Positions 1 to 13,202 of a stretch of DNA of 33,926 nucleotides are shown piece after piece. Positions within the stretch are counted from its first letter, which is position 1. Each line of letters starts with the position of its first letter. Below the pieces are notes generated by a model that was not told the origin of the DNA, made no database searches, and saw nothing but the letters and a program-made list of their open reading frames with translations. The DNA is from Paulinella micropora (taxonomy: Eukaryota > Cercozoa > Imbricatea > Euglyphida), in the NCBI GenBank assembly GCA_009731375.1, contig BJOX01000279.1, positions 394,662 to 428,587 on the forward strand. Reading direction: 5' to 3'. Position numbers and translations under genes: made by a program.

Positions 1-184
1 CTTCTTCTTCTTCTTCTTCTTCTTCTTCTTCTTCTTCTTCTTCTTCTTCTTCTTCTTCTTCTTCCTCTTCCTCATCCTCATCCTCTTCCTCTTCCCCCCC
101 CCCCTCCTCCTCCTCCTCCTCCTCCTTCTTCTTCTTCTTCTTCTTCTTCTTCTTCTTCTTCTTCTGCTTCTGCTTCTTCTTTGG
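1..184. repeat. CTT/CCT microsatellite
   Basis: Trinucleotide tract of CTT units with short CCT and CTG variants and one C run. It is probably intronic sequence of the gene whose first visible exon starts at 538. No exon is evident in it. A short non-repetitive patch follows at about 180-218. Confidence 0.9.
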
Positions 185-218
185 GTATGACTTGCTTTGT
201 CGGGGCTCTCTGCGGCTA

Positions 219-261
219 GTAGTAGTAGCAGTAGTAGTAATAGAAGTAAGTAGTAGTAGTA

Positions 262-324
<63 letters not shown>

Positions 325-332
325 AAGTAGTA

Positions 333-392
<60 letters not shown>

Positions 393-412
393 CAGCAGTA
401 GTAGTAGGTTAT
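219..412. repeat. TAG (AGT) microsatellite
   Basis: Long run of TAG units with a few AAG and CAG interruptions. It lies upstream of the first recognisable exon of the TFIIS-domain gene and is likely intronic. Confidence 0.9.
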
Positions 413-441
413 AATTTTACTCCGCCACTACTGTTACCCTG

Positions 442-442
<1 letters not shown>

Positions 443-485
<43 letters not shown>

Positions 486-510
486 GCTACTACTAGTACT
501 ACTACCACCA
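443..510. repeat. CTA microsatellite
   Basis: Nearly uninterrupted CTA units, ending about 25 bases before the splice acceptor at 536-537. This is the complement of the TAG tract upstream, so the two tracts could pair as a long imperfect inverted repeat in the transcript. Confidence 0.85.
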
Positions 511-537
511 GCTACAAACTAAACTGTGATTGCCCAG

Positions 538-2758
<2,221 letters not shown>

Positions 2759-3653
2759 TCTTCGCTTCTCGTACGTGTACAGTAAGACAGCTTTTGTCAC
2801 GTCGACACGAATCAGAGGGAAGACTGGGGGGAAACTAAGCTGACCGGGGAAAAGAAAGCTTGTAATTCTCCGCCGAAGCGAAGTGTAAGGACGGTTTACA
2901 TATATATCACACCATTCCAACTTTGAGCTAAATTCTGTCAGTGGTAGTGCTGTGACAATCGTGAAGAGATCCTTCGAAAGCTTAGCGATCTTGTTTCCAA
3001 ATCATGATGCAGGCCTTCTCAGTATGGTTGTGTCGTTTAGATTTACTGAGAATCCTCTAAGGAAATGTTAATTTTAGCTGGAATCCTGGATGATCCCGGT
3101 GATTCTTGTTTGGACTCGGATTCAAGTTCGGAGTTGAACCACTGACCGCAATTCTGAAACTTCTTTTTACGCAAACACTTTTAATAAGAGAATACTTGCC
3201 ACTAGTAAGGAAGTGGGACGCGTAAGAGGAAAGTGGAAGCAAGAGTTCTTTATAAACGCATGAGTCATTTCGTATTGTCATAATAATTTTTTTTTTATAA
3301 CTATCAGTCACTGAGTGGCGCTTTTCAGTAGACTGAACGATTTTTAATTATTGAAGAACGCTTGATTTTCGTATAGCTGAAAAGCGTGTGCAGCCGGGAG
3401 AACTAATAGACTATCGTTATTAAAATAATAGAATATTTATTAATCCGGCCCACCCCAATGACAATTACTGCATATTAAGTTTTATCTATATCAGTCTTAC
3501 TGAGTGTAACAGTGAATTCAAAGATTTGGCCGCGGTTTGGGGTGTGGCGTATCAGACTGAGCACTTTAACTGTTTAACTTGGACCTGCCAACGTACGGCT
3601 TCATTGACCCCTCCGGAGGGGTAAAATATCATTTTTGTAATTAATAAAAACTG
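2759..3653. other. Non-coding spacer before the Ty3 element
   Basis: No convincing gene. Open frames here are short and overlap on both strands without recognisable protein character. A perfect 14-bp palindrome, CCCCTCCGGAGGGG, lies at 3610-3623. An A/T-rich stretch leads up to the LTR. Confidence 0.6.
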
Positions 3654-4054
3654 TAGGCGCCGATAGGTAAATATGCGACCTTTTCTTATACCCCTATACA
3701 CAGTGATGTATAGAAGAGCTATATCTCTTTAAGATGTAGTTATATCCGTTTTTATTTATATACTTTTGAGCCGCCGGTTGAAAACGATAATATTACGATT
3801 CATCATTGAACCGGTACTACTTTTTTAAGCTGTATAATATTATTGCTAGGGGTGACACTGTGAAATGCCTCTCTTTTTCCTTTTTATTGCTTGGCTCAGA
3901 CAGTCTCCTACATTTTCCGCCATACTAGTTTCCTCTCTTGAAGTTTACAGAGGAGGAAGATTAGGTTATTTTCAGAGTGCTGTGGAAGTTGGAAGGATTA
4001 ATACCCCGGCTTACAATATTTGAATAATATCTCAAGTTTGATTACTAATCGACA
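3654..4054 (+). repeat. 5' LTR of the Ty3 element
   Basis: Starts TGTAGGCGCCGATAGG, ends about CGACA. It aligns along its whole length with 16809-17231, sharing for instance the block around TATACACAGTGATGTATAG. It lacks a short duplicated 'TTTTGAGCC' segment present in the 3' copy. Confidence 0.85.
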
Positions 4055-4058
4055 AAAG

Positions 4059-4075
4059 TGGAGTCCCAGCCTAGA
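4059..4075 (+). promoter_or_regulatory. Candidate primer binding site
   Basis: TGGAGTCCCAGCC begins four bases after the CA end of the 5' LTR. A TGG at this place would pair with the CCA of a tRNA primer. I could not match the rest to a particular tRNA. Confidence 0.45.
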
Positions 4076-4098
4076 TTTTTATATCCTCCAACTTGATT

Positions 4099-4971
4099 TC
4101 AATTCAGCAATTTGAAAAAAGCCACTCCCCTAAGCAAAGAAAGAAGGAAAGGTAGTGGACTCTCCGGAGTGTAGGAAAGGAGTTGGGAAGGTGTTCGCAG
4201 CTTGCAGTGCACAAAAACAATAGTGAAATCTTGCATAGAGGCCCCATGATAAAGCGGCACGGCAAGATACTCGTTGTGTGTACGACTTTGACACCTCAAG
4301 CAGTGTGTTTGGAGTGTGTAAGGTACATAGAAAGGGTACTCAGTGGGACAGAAACATTAGGGGGCTCACTGATGTGATTGTCGACACATTGTCGAGCCAG
4401 AGCCTCGGAGTGCTTAACAAACACACACAAGGAGAGGGAAAACACCCTCCTATCGCTTCTGTCCACACTCCTACACGTATACCTACACATACTCCTCACG
4501 AGGAGAATAACCAACAATTACACGCTCTGACTCTTGTTTGTACTGCCACAAACACGTTACACACAGACTTGGTTGACACGTCAACACGTGCAAAGAGGCA
4601 GTAGAAAAACAAACAAACAACACACATACAGAACCCTATTCCTTTGGCATAACCTGTTTATACAAACAACAGCCATCCCAAACCAAAGAAGGTAGCCATC
4701 TCTCAAAGGGGTGGTAGGCCAGTCTATTAAGACATAGGCCGGGAGAATTGAGTGTAAATTGAAGACAGGGAGGCTAAAAAGGAGTGTGTTTTGGGAACGA
4801 TTTTTATTTTTGTTCACAAACAACGAAGCACACACCCCACATCACACTCAAACACTCCAAACGTGTTGTGTGGTGTCATATAGGTCAGCAAGGACAAGAA
4901 CTCTGATACCGAGTGGCTTCCAAGACAATCGACAACAAGTGTGTGAAGAGTCTACAGCACTCCGAGTCGGT

Positions 4972-5002
<31 letters not shown>

Positions 5003-5548
5003 CATACACGACAACACTCATAAACCTACCTACCACAATCAGACAAGACAAACGAAGGTTGTTCTTTGAGTTGGAAAAAGACTCCTTCTTGAAAAAGGAA
5101 AGGAATAAGGTGATCTATTGGGCAGAGCCCAGAAGGAATCATCGAAAACCTTTTTGTACTTTTTCTCTTGTGTCGTCAGAAAGGTGGTTACAGAGTTGCA
5201 GGAAATTTGTTGTGTATTGCCAGGGTGCACACGTTCACATCGTCTGGCTTGTCAGAAGGAGCAGCAAGGCTTCCCCCGACAGAGGGGGAGGGTGAGTCCA
5301 CCAATCCCTTGGCTGTTATCTGTTGATTGTTGTGTTGGGTGTGAGTTGGTTGTTGTGTTGTATAACATCGTGCTTGACACAAGCATTGACGACACAGTGA
5401 ACAGAACACACGACAACAAAAACAGATACAACAGCACACTCACACACACGAGAGCATACGATTCTGCTCGTCTCAATCCCTCAGGGGCACACTGCAAATT
5501 GCGTGGATAGGCTCTACAACGAGATCATCCACCGCAATAAAATTAGAC
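4099..5548 (+). other. Leader region of the Ty3 element
   Basis: About 1.5 kb between the primer-site candidate and ORF1. It contains an AC dinucleotide run at about 4973-4999 and many overlapping short open frames with no recognisable domain, so I treat it as an untranslated leader. The length is unusual; packaging or translation signals could lie here, but none can be identified by eye. Confidence 0.5.
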
Positions 5549-7318
5549 ATGTCTGAGGACGCAGACGGTAACGACACGCCCGCCACAGGCGGCGATTTTA
5601 CCACTCCTGCAAGGGGAGCAAGCAGAGCACAGGAGGAACCTGTCCCTCGCTCCCCATGGAGAGACCATGGGTTGATAATTCCGGCTCGTGCAATTCAAAC
5701 GAAGGTAGTGCTGGACCAATACCGAGGCCCAGCAGAGGGATGGCCTGGCAACCCTCTAGATGACAAAGAACATGGGACAAACCTAAACGACAACTCGACG
5801 CATCTTTTCCCGAATAATATGCACGAGGAGGCGACTTGGTACAGGTGTATGTTCAAGGAGCCCTCGGTACAAGGGGCTATCGGACTAATGCATCAGTTCA
5901 ATCCGAGCCTCACTGCAAATGGTACCAGCACCATACACCATGTTATGGACCTCTACAGGGTTCTAGCAACCGTGCGTGACTCCTTAGTAGACGAGGCGTG
6001 GCAGATCAACCACCAAAGGTATCAGGCTTTGCTGAATACCTTATTCGTCGAGAAAAAGGATCTGCAACCATATCTCACTTTCCCTTTCACACAGGACCCA
6101 GATAAAAAACTAGCTATAGACACAAAGTGGCCCAACTCGGCAGGGTTGCTGGTTTTTATCTCGGAGATACAAGCTTGGAATATAGTTTCAGCACGAAACC
6201 TAAGTGCTGCGGTTGCAATTTGGAATCTCACCCTCACAGAGCACAAGAGCTGGAAGAAACAGTTTCTCCCCTCCGAGGACGATTCAACAGCAGCTGCCCA
6301 AGCCCGGGACACCCTTAACGAGCTGCTTGATACCATCGAACAGCACCAGTGGACCTGGTTGAGCAGGATGGCAACGAAGTTTAAATACTTCAAGGCCAAC
6401 ATGGTGTTTGAGAAGGCTGCCAGAAGTGGGAAAGCAGTGGAAAAGAAAATCGCTTCCCATCCGGCGGTTAAGCTCTACTGGTGCAATTTCCTCGCTATGT
6501 GCGAGTTGGTAGCACAGACCATCAGTGACATCCTCCGAATTTGCCTAGCGAACGAGGTTAATGTCACATACGGCAACGATGGCAGAGCAACTATCGTCCC
6601 AGAGGGAACGACATTCGTTTTCTTCCACAGGAAGGTAATTGTCCCGCCTCCGGGTAACAACGGGGGTGGCGGGCATAACCGACCTCCAAACACCACTGAA
6701 CAACAAAAGACTGCGAACGACAAGTTGGTCGAACGAGCTCTGACTCGGCTCGACAAGGCCACAACTTTCGACTATGGCAAGTATGACCCGCAAGTTAATA
6801 TCGATTATGGCGATGGTATTTTGCTTTTGTTGGGCTATACGTGTCTAGACAGCACGATTGGGCAGTTCAGCCTAATTGCTGCTGACACTAAACAGATATT
6901 AGCCAACAAAGCCAGTCGTTGGGCATCCCAAGACTTGTTAACGCACAAGTGGCCCCAATGGGATGAGGAAGCGGGTCGATTGATCCAAGGGGGACAATTT
7001 AAGCCTCCCATGCGACCTCATCACCTGCTCGAACAATTTGTCAAGGAAGCCAACTGGGGTTTCATGTGCGACCCTGTAATAGTCGCCGACCTTGTGTCGG
7101 CAATTGCACAACGTATGTGGGAAGCCGATGTCCCACACAACGAAATCGTGGACCTCCCACAAAAGTTGATCACGCCCCTTGTTCGCGCTGATTTGGCGAT
7201 GTTACTAGTGGCAGTCCTTAATTCGGAAAGTTATTCGATTTCACGCGCGAGGGGAAGCTCGGATATATCCGGGGTGCTAACGACGGGAGAAGTGCGATCA
7301 TTGGTCGTATTCCGTTGA
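5549..7318 (+). CDS. Ty3 element ORF1, Gag-position protein without CCHC knuckle
   Basis: 589 codons from ATG, ending TGA at 7316-7318. By position this should be the structural (Gag) protein. I see no CX2CX4HX4C zinc knuckle and no D(S/T)GA protease motif. The protein has an acidic, Thr/Ala-rich N-terminus, Trp-rich helical segments (for example QHQWTWLSRM and KLYWCNFL) and a Pro/Gly linker (PPPGNNGGGG) near residue 367. The start is the first ATG after the leader and the frame is uninterrupted. It may encode a divergent capsid, but the assignment rests on position only. Between its stop and the polymerase ORF (7319-7491) no frame continues cleanly. Confidence 0.6.
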   Translation: MSEDADGNDTPATGGDFTTPARGASRAQEEPVPRSPWRDHGLIIPARAIQTKVVLDQYRGPAEGWPGNPLDDKEHGTNLNDNSTHLFPNNMHEEATWYRCMFKEPSVQGAIGLMHQFNPSLTANGTSTIHHVMDLYRVLATVRDSLVDEAWQINHQRYQALLNTLFVEKKDLQPYLTFPFTQDPDKKLAIDTKWPNSAGLLVFISEIQAWNIVSARNLSAAVAIWNLTLTEHKSWKKQFLPSEDDSTAAAQARDTLNELLDTIEQHQWTWLSRMATKFKYFKANMVFEKAARSGKAVEKKIASHPAVKLYWCNFLAMCELVAQTISDILRICLANEVNVTYGNDGRATIVPEGTTFVFFHRKVIVPPPGNNGGGGHNRPPNTTEQQKTANDKLVERALTRLDKATTFDYGKYDPQVNIDYGDGILLLLGYTCLDSTIGQFSLIAADTKQILANKASRWASQDLLTHKWPQWDEEAGRLIQGGQFKPPMRPHHLLEQFVKEANWGFMCDPVIVADLVSAIAQRMWEADVPHNEIVDLPQKLITPLVRADLAMLLVAVLNSESYSISRARGSSDISGVLTTGEVRSLVVFR

Positions 7319-7491
7319 CGGTGGCATTCCCGACTGGCAGGTTAAGTATGGGGTATTCCGCCACATGTCGGCCCCTTCCATACTTAATAACTTCCTGCCC
7401 TCATAAAAGCTGAGCTTCCATCATCTTCAGATCAGGTTTACCCAGCACTATTGTTCCCGGGAAATCTGGCACCACCAAGACGTGTATATAG

Positions 7492-10400
7492 GGGGAGAGC
7501 GCAGGTGACCTTGATCCCACCCGCACCCCCCATACCGGACACAGCAGCGTGTTACGCCCGCTGGCACAGCATGGGTACACGAATGTTTATGTCCCGGAGC
7601 TGACCGGCCCATGGGCGGGCTTCGAGGATTTAGCAGCTGAGCGCGAGGCCCAAATCTTGCTGCTACGGAAGCAGGACGAATCATGGCACGGCTTTGACCA
7701 AACCTACCTATATGGGGGTGGGCAGAAACGGCCACATGAATTCATAAGAGTCAAATCGAGCTTGGTTTTCCATGCATCTAAACGCCTCACAGAGGACGAT
7801 AATGTGATGGAAAAGTTAAAACTATGGTACGAGGGATCGGAGCCCATACAACCCGAGAACCTGTCGAAGGTGCCGAAACTTCTGGCTGACAGGTTGGATC
7901 GGGGTGAAGACATCACCATTATACTCCCGATACACCCCACCGTGATGTGGTGGAGGGATGTATTAGATCGGGTGGTCGATGACCCAAAACCGATACCTAG
8001 TCGACAGGATAAACCACTCATGGCATTGAGATTAGGATCAAGGCAGGATGGTCTGGCATACACAACCAAACTACTGACCCGAAAGGTGGATGACATGCGG
8101 GAGATTGCCTTTCAGATCTTTCCGGGGTTCTTTCACAAGTCGGCAGCGAAACAATACGCCAATATGTTAGTAGAACTTCAGGAATTTGCAACATGGGACA
8201 ACCAGTCCACCACGCGATACCCAGGTAGGGACGCGAAGGATGAAGTTGAGGATCCGGACTCCATCTTAGAGTTCCCGGATGACCCGAGAGACCAGAAACC
8301 GGTCGAAGAGATCATCGACGAAGTTGTGGCGCGACAGTCAGGGTCACCAGACTTTGTTCGGGATCTCAAGGCTCAATTTCTGAAGAACAAGACACTTTTC
8401 GGACCCCTTGTAGCCGGTGGCGTGACGCACACTGCTGGTAAGATAGAGCGGCAAGGGGGACAGATGATGCCTCGTCTCCGCGGATCGCGCCTCAGTTATA
8501 AGGAGGAGCAGATCTGTGAGGAAAAGATCCAAGACATGTTGGCTAAACGGCTAATAGAACCGTCATGGTCGGAGTACCGATCACCGGTTCGGCTTGCGCC
8601 AAAGCCGGATGGCAAGCAGCGATTTTGTATCAATTACACGAGGCTCAATAAGATCATCAAGAGCGTTGAGGCACCAATCCCCCGTATGCGGGATGGCCTC
8701 AACCGACTCCGGGATGCTAAGTTCTTTACAAAGCTAGACCTGAAAAATGGATTCTGGAACATCCCTTTGGATGTGGAGAGTCGGGCACTGACGGCCTTCG
8801 CCGTCGGCGGGAGACTGTACCAGTGGACAGTCCTCCCGATGGGATTGAAAACTGCCCCGGCTATCTTTCAGGATTGCATGAATCAGGCTTTGTCCGACCC
8901 CAAGTACGGTGATCCGAAGTTCACCGAAACTTACGGACATACTAACCAGTATAGCTTTTGTTACATCGATGATATCGTTATTTACTCGAAAACAGAAGCA
9001 GAGCACCTGGCTCACGTGTCGGACATCTTGAGACGCCTAGAAGCCTTTGGCCTCAGGTTGAACCTAGAGAAGTGTTCGTTCGCTAAGGACCACATCGATT
9101 ATCTAGGGTACAGAGTCAAGGATGGGGTAATAGTGTTGAAGCCGGAGAAGCGGGACGCTATCCGTTCCCTTCCACGCCCAAACACACGCACAGCGCTGCA
9201 TTCCTTCCTCTGTATGGCACAGGTGTACTCGGAATTTATTCCCAACTTCCAGGACTTTGTCAAACCATTACGGGACTTCTGCCTTCACGGCGACCCGAAC
9301 GGCGAGTGGCCGCCAAAGGCGGCGGAGGTATACACAAAGCTGAAGGAGGCGTTGACACGAGACCCCCTCACAGAGGGCGGATCGGTCTTGGTTCTCCCCG
9401 ACTTTGAGAAGCGTTTTGTTGTAGCAACCGACGCGTCGAAATACGCGGTCGGGGCCGTCTTACAACAATACGACTCTGACCACAAACAGTTGAGACCGAC
9501 CATGTTCGTCAGCAAGAAGTTGGCGCCCGAACAAGTCAACTACTGCACCAGACAACGCGAAGCGTTGGCGATAGTTTGGGCGTTTAGTCGGCTGAGGCAG
9601 TACTTGTGGGGTGCTCCGAACATATTGGTTCAAACAGATCATGCCAACCTTAGATGGCTCATGGACCGAGAACATACGGGACGACTGGCCCGATGGCGGT
9701 CGGAGCTGGCCTTGTATGATTTTACCATCGAGTACATTAAAGGTAAAGAAAATACGGTCCCAGATAGCATATCACTGATGCCTCGGGTGAAAGGCTCCGT
9801 AGGCGACGGATTAGACTGCTTTGCATTAGAAACTCCCACGGCCTGCCTAGTCGGATGGACAGCCGATGATGACTGGACGGCCACGGAGCATACAGCAGAT
9901 TTCAAAGACACGTTACCGGCGGGGATGGCATACATTGCCACCAACGCGCAAAGCTGGACACCGGGATATAGACTCGATTCTCAAGCTGAACTGTTGAACC
10001 AGCTGCAATGCATACGTCGCGTGTGCTGCGCGCAACACGAAGCTGAGGACTGGCAAGACCTGCTGGAGGAGATCGACACCCAGTCGGATATCCTCAGCGA
10101 GGGAGATATAAAGCCGGGTCAGACCCATGAACATGAGCACTCTTTTAACGCATTTTTCGCGGATAAGACGCAGTCGTTCTGGGTACCCCAGCATGTTCAC
10201 CCTGAACGGTCGGCGATTATCGCGGCTGCCGAGCAAACACACCGAACAGGGGGGCCTATAAGCCTAGTCACCAGTGCTCTCCAGCTGGACGACATGGATA
10301 TGACGGTGGCGAGCCCCGAGGTGTTTGGTCAGTTGGCGAAGAGCTCTAAGGAATGGGGCCCCTTCAATGCTCACGCTATTGACCCGATAGCAAACCCTGA

Positions 10401-10527
10401 GACGAGAGAAATAAGAGCCCATAAGAAAACGATGACCTGGCATGATAACCTCCTGTGGTATAAGGGGGCAGGCGGTAAGTGGGAAAAGACGCCTTCAAAG
10501 TGGACACTGTGGGTACCAACCCAGTAA
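7492..10527 (+). CDS. pol: Ty3-type reverse transcriptase and RNase H
   Basis: Open from just after a TAG at 7489. The first ~280 residues match no family I know. RT motifs follow: SPVRLAPKPDGKQRFCINY, FTKLDLKNGFWNI, LPMGLKTAPAIFQ and the catalytic YIDDIVIYS box near 8962. The RNase H domain starts around 9427 with ATDASKYAVGAVLQ, then REALAIVWAFSRLRQYL and TDHANLRWLMD. The tail leads into the integrase N-terminus but meets TAA at 10525-10527. There is no ATG at the left end, so expression probably relied on frameshifting or splicing from ORF1, or the 5' joint has decayed. Confidence 0.9.
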   Translation, partial: GESAGDLDPTRTPHTGHSSVLRPLAQHGYTNVYVPELTGPWAGFEDLAAEREAQILLLRKQDESWHGFDQTYLYGGGQKRPHEFIRVKSSLVFHASKRLTEDDNVMEKLKLWYEGSEPIQPENLSKVPKLLADRLDRGEDITIILPIHPTVMWWRDVLDRVVDDPKPIPSRQDKPLMALRLGSRQDGLAYTTKLLTRKVDDMREIAFQIFPGFFHKSAAKQYANMLVELQEFATWDNQSTTRYPGRDAKDEVEDPDSILEFPDDPRDQKPVEEIIDEVVARQSGSPDFVRDLKAQFLKNKTLFGPLVAGGVTHTAGKIERQGGQMMPRLRGSRLSYKEEQICEEKIQDMLAKRLIEPSWSEYRSPVRLAPKPDGKQRFCINYTRLNKIIKSVEAPIPRMRDGLNRLRDAKFFTKLDLKNGFWNIPLDVESRALTAFAVGGRLYQWTVLPMGLKTAPAIFQDCMNQALSDPKYGDPKFTETYGHTNQYSFCYIDDIVIYSKTEAEHLAHVSDILRRLEAFGLRLNLEKCSFAKDHIDYLGYRVKDGVIVLKPEKRDAIRSLPRPNTRTALHSFLCMAQVYSEFIPNFQDFVKPLRDFCLHGDPNGEWPPKAAEVYTKLKEALTRDPLTEGGSVLVLPDFEKRFVVATDASKYAVGAVLQQYDSDHKQLRPTMFVSKKLAPEQVNYCTRQREALAIVWAFSRLRQYLWGAPNILVQTDHANLRWLMDREHTGRLARWRSELALYDFTIEYIKGKENTVPDSISLMPRVKGSVGDGLDCFALETPTACLVGWTADDDWTATEHTADFKDTLPAGMAYIATNAQSWTPGYRLDSQAELLNQLQCIRRVCCAQHEAEDWQDLLEEIDTQSDILSEGDIKPGQTHEHEHSFNAFFADKTQSFWVPQHVHPERSAIIAAAEQTHRTGGPISLVTSALQLDDMDMTVASPEVFGQLAKSSKEWGPFNAHAIDPIANPETREIRAHKKTMTWHDNLLWYKGAGGKWEKTPSKWTLWVPTQ

Positions 10528-12409
10528 CGCAAGGCGATCCTTTTAGCCACTCACCGCTCTGCTCTCAAGTCACACACGGGAAGGGATAAAATGTCATGGT
10601 TTATTTCACGCAGGTTTTGGTGGCATGGCAATGCAGAAATCCATTGCCGACACAGTCGACACATGCGAACACTGCAAGCAAACCAAGACACCACACAACA
10701 ACGCTCAGAGAGGCCTTTATGGCGAATACAAGCTTGTTGAGAACCTATTCGAAACTTTGCATGTTGATTACGTAGGACCGCTACCGCGATCGGAGACCCA
10801 CAATTATCGGTACATCCTGACAGTCATAGACCGCTTCGCGAATTATGTGTTCGCGGTACCAGTTGTGGAAAAGGATGCGGAATCGACATGCGAGGCCCTG
10901 GTCGACCATGTCTTCCGATATACCAGAGTGCCGAAAAATGTGTACAGCGATCGGGGATCGGAGTTTACAAACGAACTCTCCGCTCGGCTGTCCACAATGT
11001 GGGGCTTTAAGTGTAAATATGTAACTTCATATTCACCAGAGAGCAACGGCAAAATCGAGAGGGTCCATAGACCGCTCAAGGCCGCGCTCCAGCAGTATTG
11101 TCGCGATAATCAGCACATATGGCATAAGGCCTTACCGTCTTTTGTGTTCTCCATGAACAACACCGCATCGAGGGCATTGGGCGGGAAAGCCACGGGCGCT
11201 TCCCCCAATCTCCTGGTATACGGGCAGCACTTGAGAAATCCGGAGGAGCTGGTGTTATCAAACCTCCCGGAAGGGGGCTTTTTGGAGCATGATGAGCTGA
11301 TGGCCTGTCGCCTACGAGTCATGGCGGAAGCCAGACACTATGTCATGAAGGCGCGGGAGGCCGAAGAGGCTCACAAACAAAACCAGCAGACGCCGAACAA
11401 AGTCAAGTATGAGTCGGGGGAATACCATAAAGGGGACTTAGTCTTCCTGTACGTGCCCCAGGTACCCAACTTGGTTAGCGTCAAACTCTTCCCGATGTGG
11501 CAAGGCCCTTACACTGTCATAGAGCAAGTAGGTGCTTTGACATACCGAATACAGGGAAAAGGTAAGACGCTAGTAGTACATGTACGGCGGCTGATGCGTT
11601 TTAACCCCATGCTGGATCGTAACGAAACAATGACGGAAGCGGTACAGCAGCTGGAACGCAGTTTAAGGCCGCCGCCCAAGCGCCGAGACAAGACGGCCGA
11701 GGCGAAAGAGAACCCGACACAACCCTTGCCGGCCGTAGCCGAGGGGAATGATACGAATAATAACGAAGCCGAAGAAGTTGCGGCCGAACAAGCCGATGCT
11801 TCCGAAGGGGAAGTTATCGCGCCAGGGCCGACCAACCACCTGCAGTCGGAACAGGAGGAGAAGGTTGAACCGGCGCCGAGACGCCCACCAGCTGAATCAA
11901 AGCTGAGGTCGGCCGACGACGTAAAAACCATGCACTGGCACGTCGGAAAGATATTCCTTCTTCGGCCACCAGAGGCACTTGTCGGCGACGATTGCCTCAA
12001 CGATTTCTTCCTCATGAAAGTGAGAGAATGGGAGCCGCAGACTCGGGTCACGCGCACAAGCAAGGCAATCAAAACCGAGCCGCCCGTACTGCAGTTCTAT
12101 CGATCACACCAGGACCTCAACGAGCCGGAATCGCGGACTTTTTATCCGGTATACCGCGACTCCAACCAGGTCGAAACGTTCTGGAAAGGCATCACGGACA
12201 AGTCCGAAGGCTACACGCCGTGGCAGATACAGGTATGGGCTAGGATGGTGCTGGATTACCCATTCGATCTACAGCACGGTCGAATCCCCCTACGGGTGTG
12301 GGATGAGATAGTAGCCGAGGGCATAGCGACCCATTCCATCGGGGCACCACCACCAGGCAAATATAAGAAAGCCAAATTAGGGCAGGCGAAGAGAGGCAAG
12401 CTAGCCTAG
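10528..12409 (+). CDS. Ty3-type integrase with long C-terminal extension
   Basis: Positions 10528-10624, in the frame of the upstream polymerase, encode the first half of the HHCC zinc module (ATHRSALKSHTGRDKM, RRFWWHG). The frame from 10625 carries CEHCKQTK and the catalytic core: D in HVDYVGPLP, D in YSDRGSEF, E in NGKIERVHR, with the classic 35 residues between the second D and E. A GPY/F-type module follows (GPYTVIEQVGALTYRIQ). A charged Glu/Ala-rich linker then leads to a conserved-looking ~150-residue C-terminal region (HWHVGKIFLLRPP ... VLQFYRSH ... FYPVYRD) that I cannot name. The stop at 10525 and the frame change at about 10624 split the zinc module, so this copy is probably defective. 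Confidence 0.85.
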
Positions 12410-13202
12410 CTCAGCATGCCGTGTGACACCTTACAAGCATAGTTAACGCGGGTATGCGAGATCCAAAGACCAATACTGGGTAGCAACAGTAAGAAACCAG
12501 CCATAGGAAAGGGACACGGCTTTGGACTCCATATCTGTTAAAATACTACCTAAGTCCATTCTTCTTAGAGATAGCAAAAGAGAGCCTAACATGACATGAT
12601 ACACGGGAAAAGACCCTGCCTTACCCTCCGTGAGGTGCGACGGCCCTGAAGGTATCTTAACGGGTTAGTAGTTGGTGTTCCACCAGGGGTCGGAATAGCT
12701 TCGGGCTAACCATGTTGACGCGCAGCAATGCCCGTTGATATGGTTGGCATTCCACATTATACCCACCTCCTCTCGAGTTGCACACCCGCCTCCCGCGGCA
12801 ACGGCATGAGTCGTGTATGATCAGTTATTCCCCACAGATTGTCTTAGATATTATGCTCGCTCTTGTTTGCTCTTTGTTTGGATGGAAGGGGCTCTCAGGC
12901 ACCCGACGGCCCTACGTATACACATAAGCATATCTATACCACTAAGAAATATAATATGTCCCTATTTACATACCGCCGCAAATCGCGCAGTACGGCGAGG
13001 GTGGAACACGCGGACGGCAAAGATGACCGGGGCATGGGTGCACCAGCGTTTGGAAACGAGCAGAGAGTCGAACACCGACACGAAAACAATACACACATAG
13101 CACATTGCTCGTTGTGCTTGGGCTGACATACAGATATATATATATATATATATATACATACGAACTCACGGACATATACGTGATATAGGCACCTGGCGGT
13201 GT
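12410..13202 (+). other. Gap between integrase and third coding region
   Basis: No supported gene. A TA dinucleotide run lies at about 13133-13155. Short frames on both strands have no recognisable features. Confidence 0.5.

Noticed and set aside
4759-5510. Two overlapping plus-strand frames in the Ty3 leader
   Set aside because: They include an AC-repeat (Thr-His run), have no domain, and precede a clear ORF1. Best taken as leader.
10524-10614. Possible intron GTAACG...CGCAG in the Ty3 polymerase
   Set aside because: Splicing would remove the His pair of the conserved integrase zinc module, so a nonsense mutation is the simpler reading.
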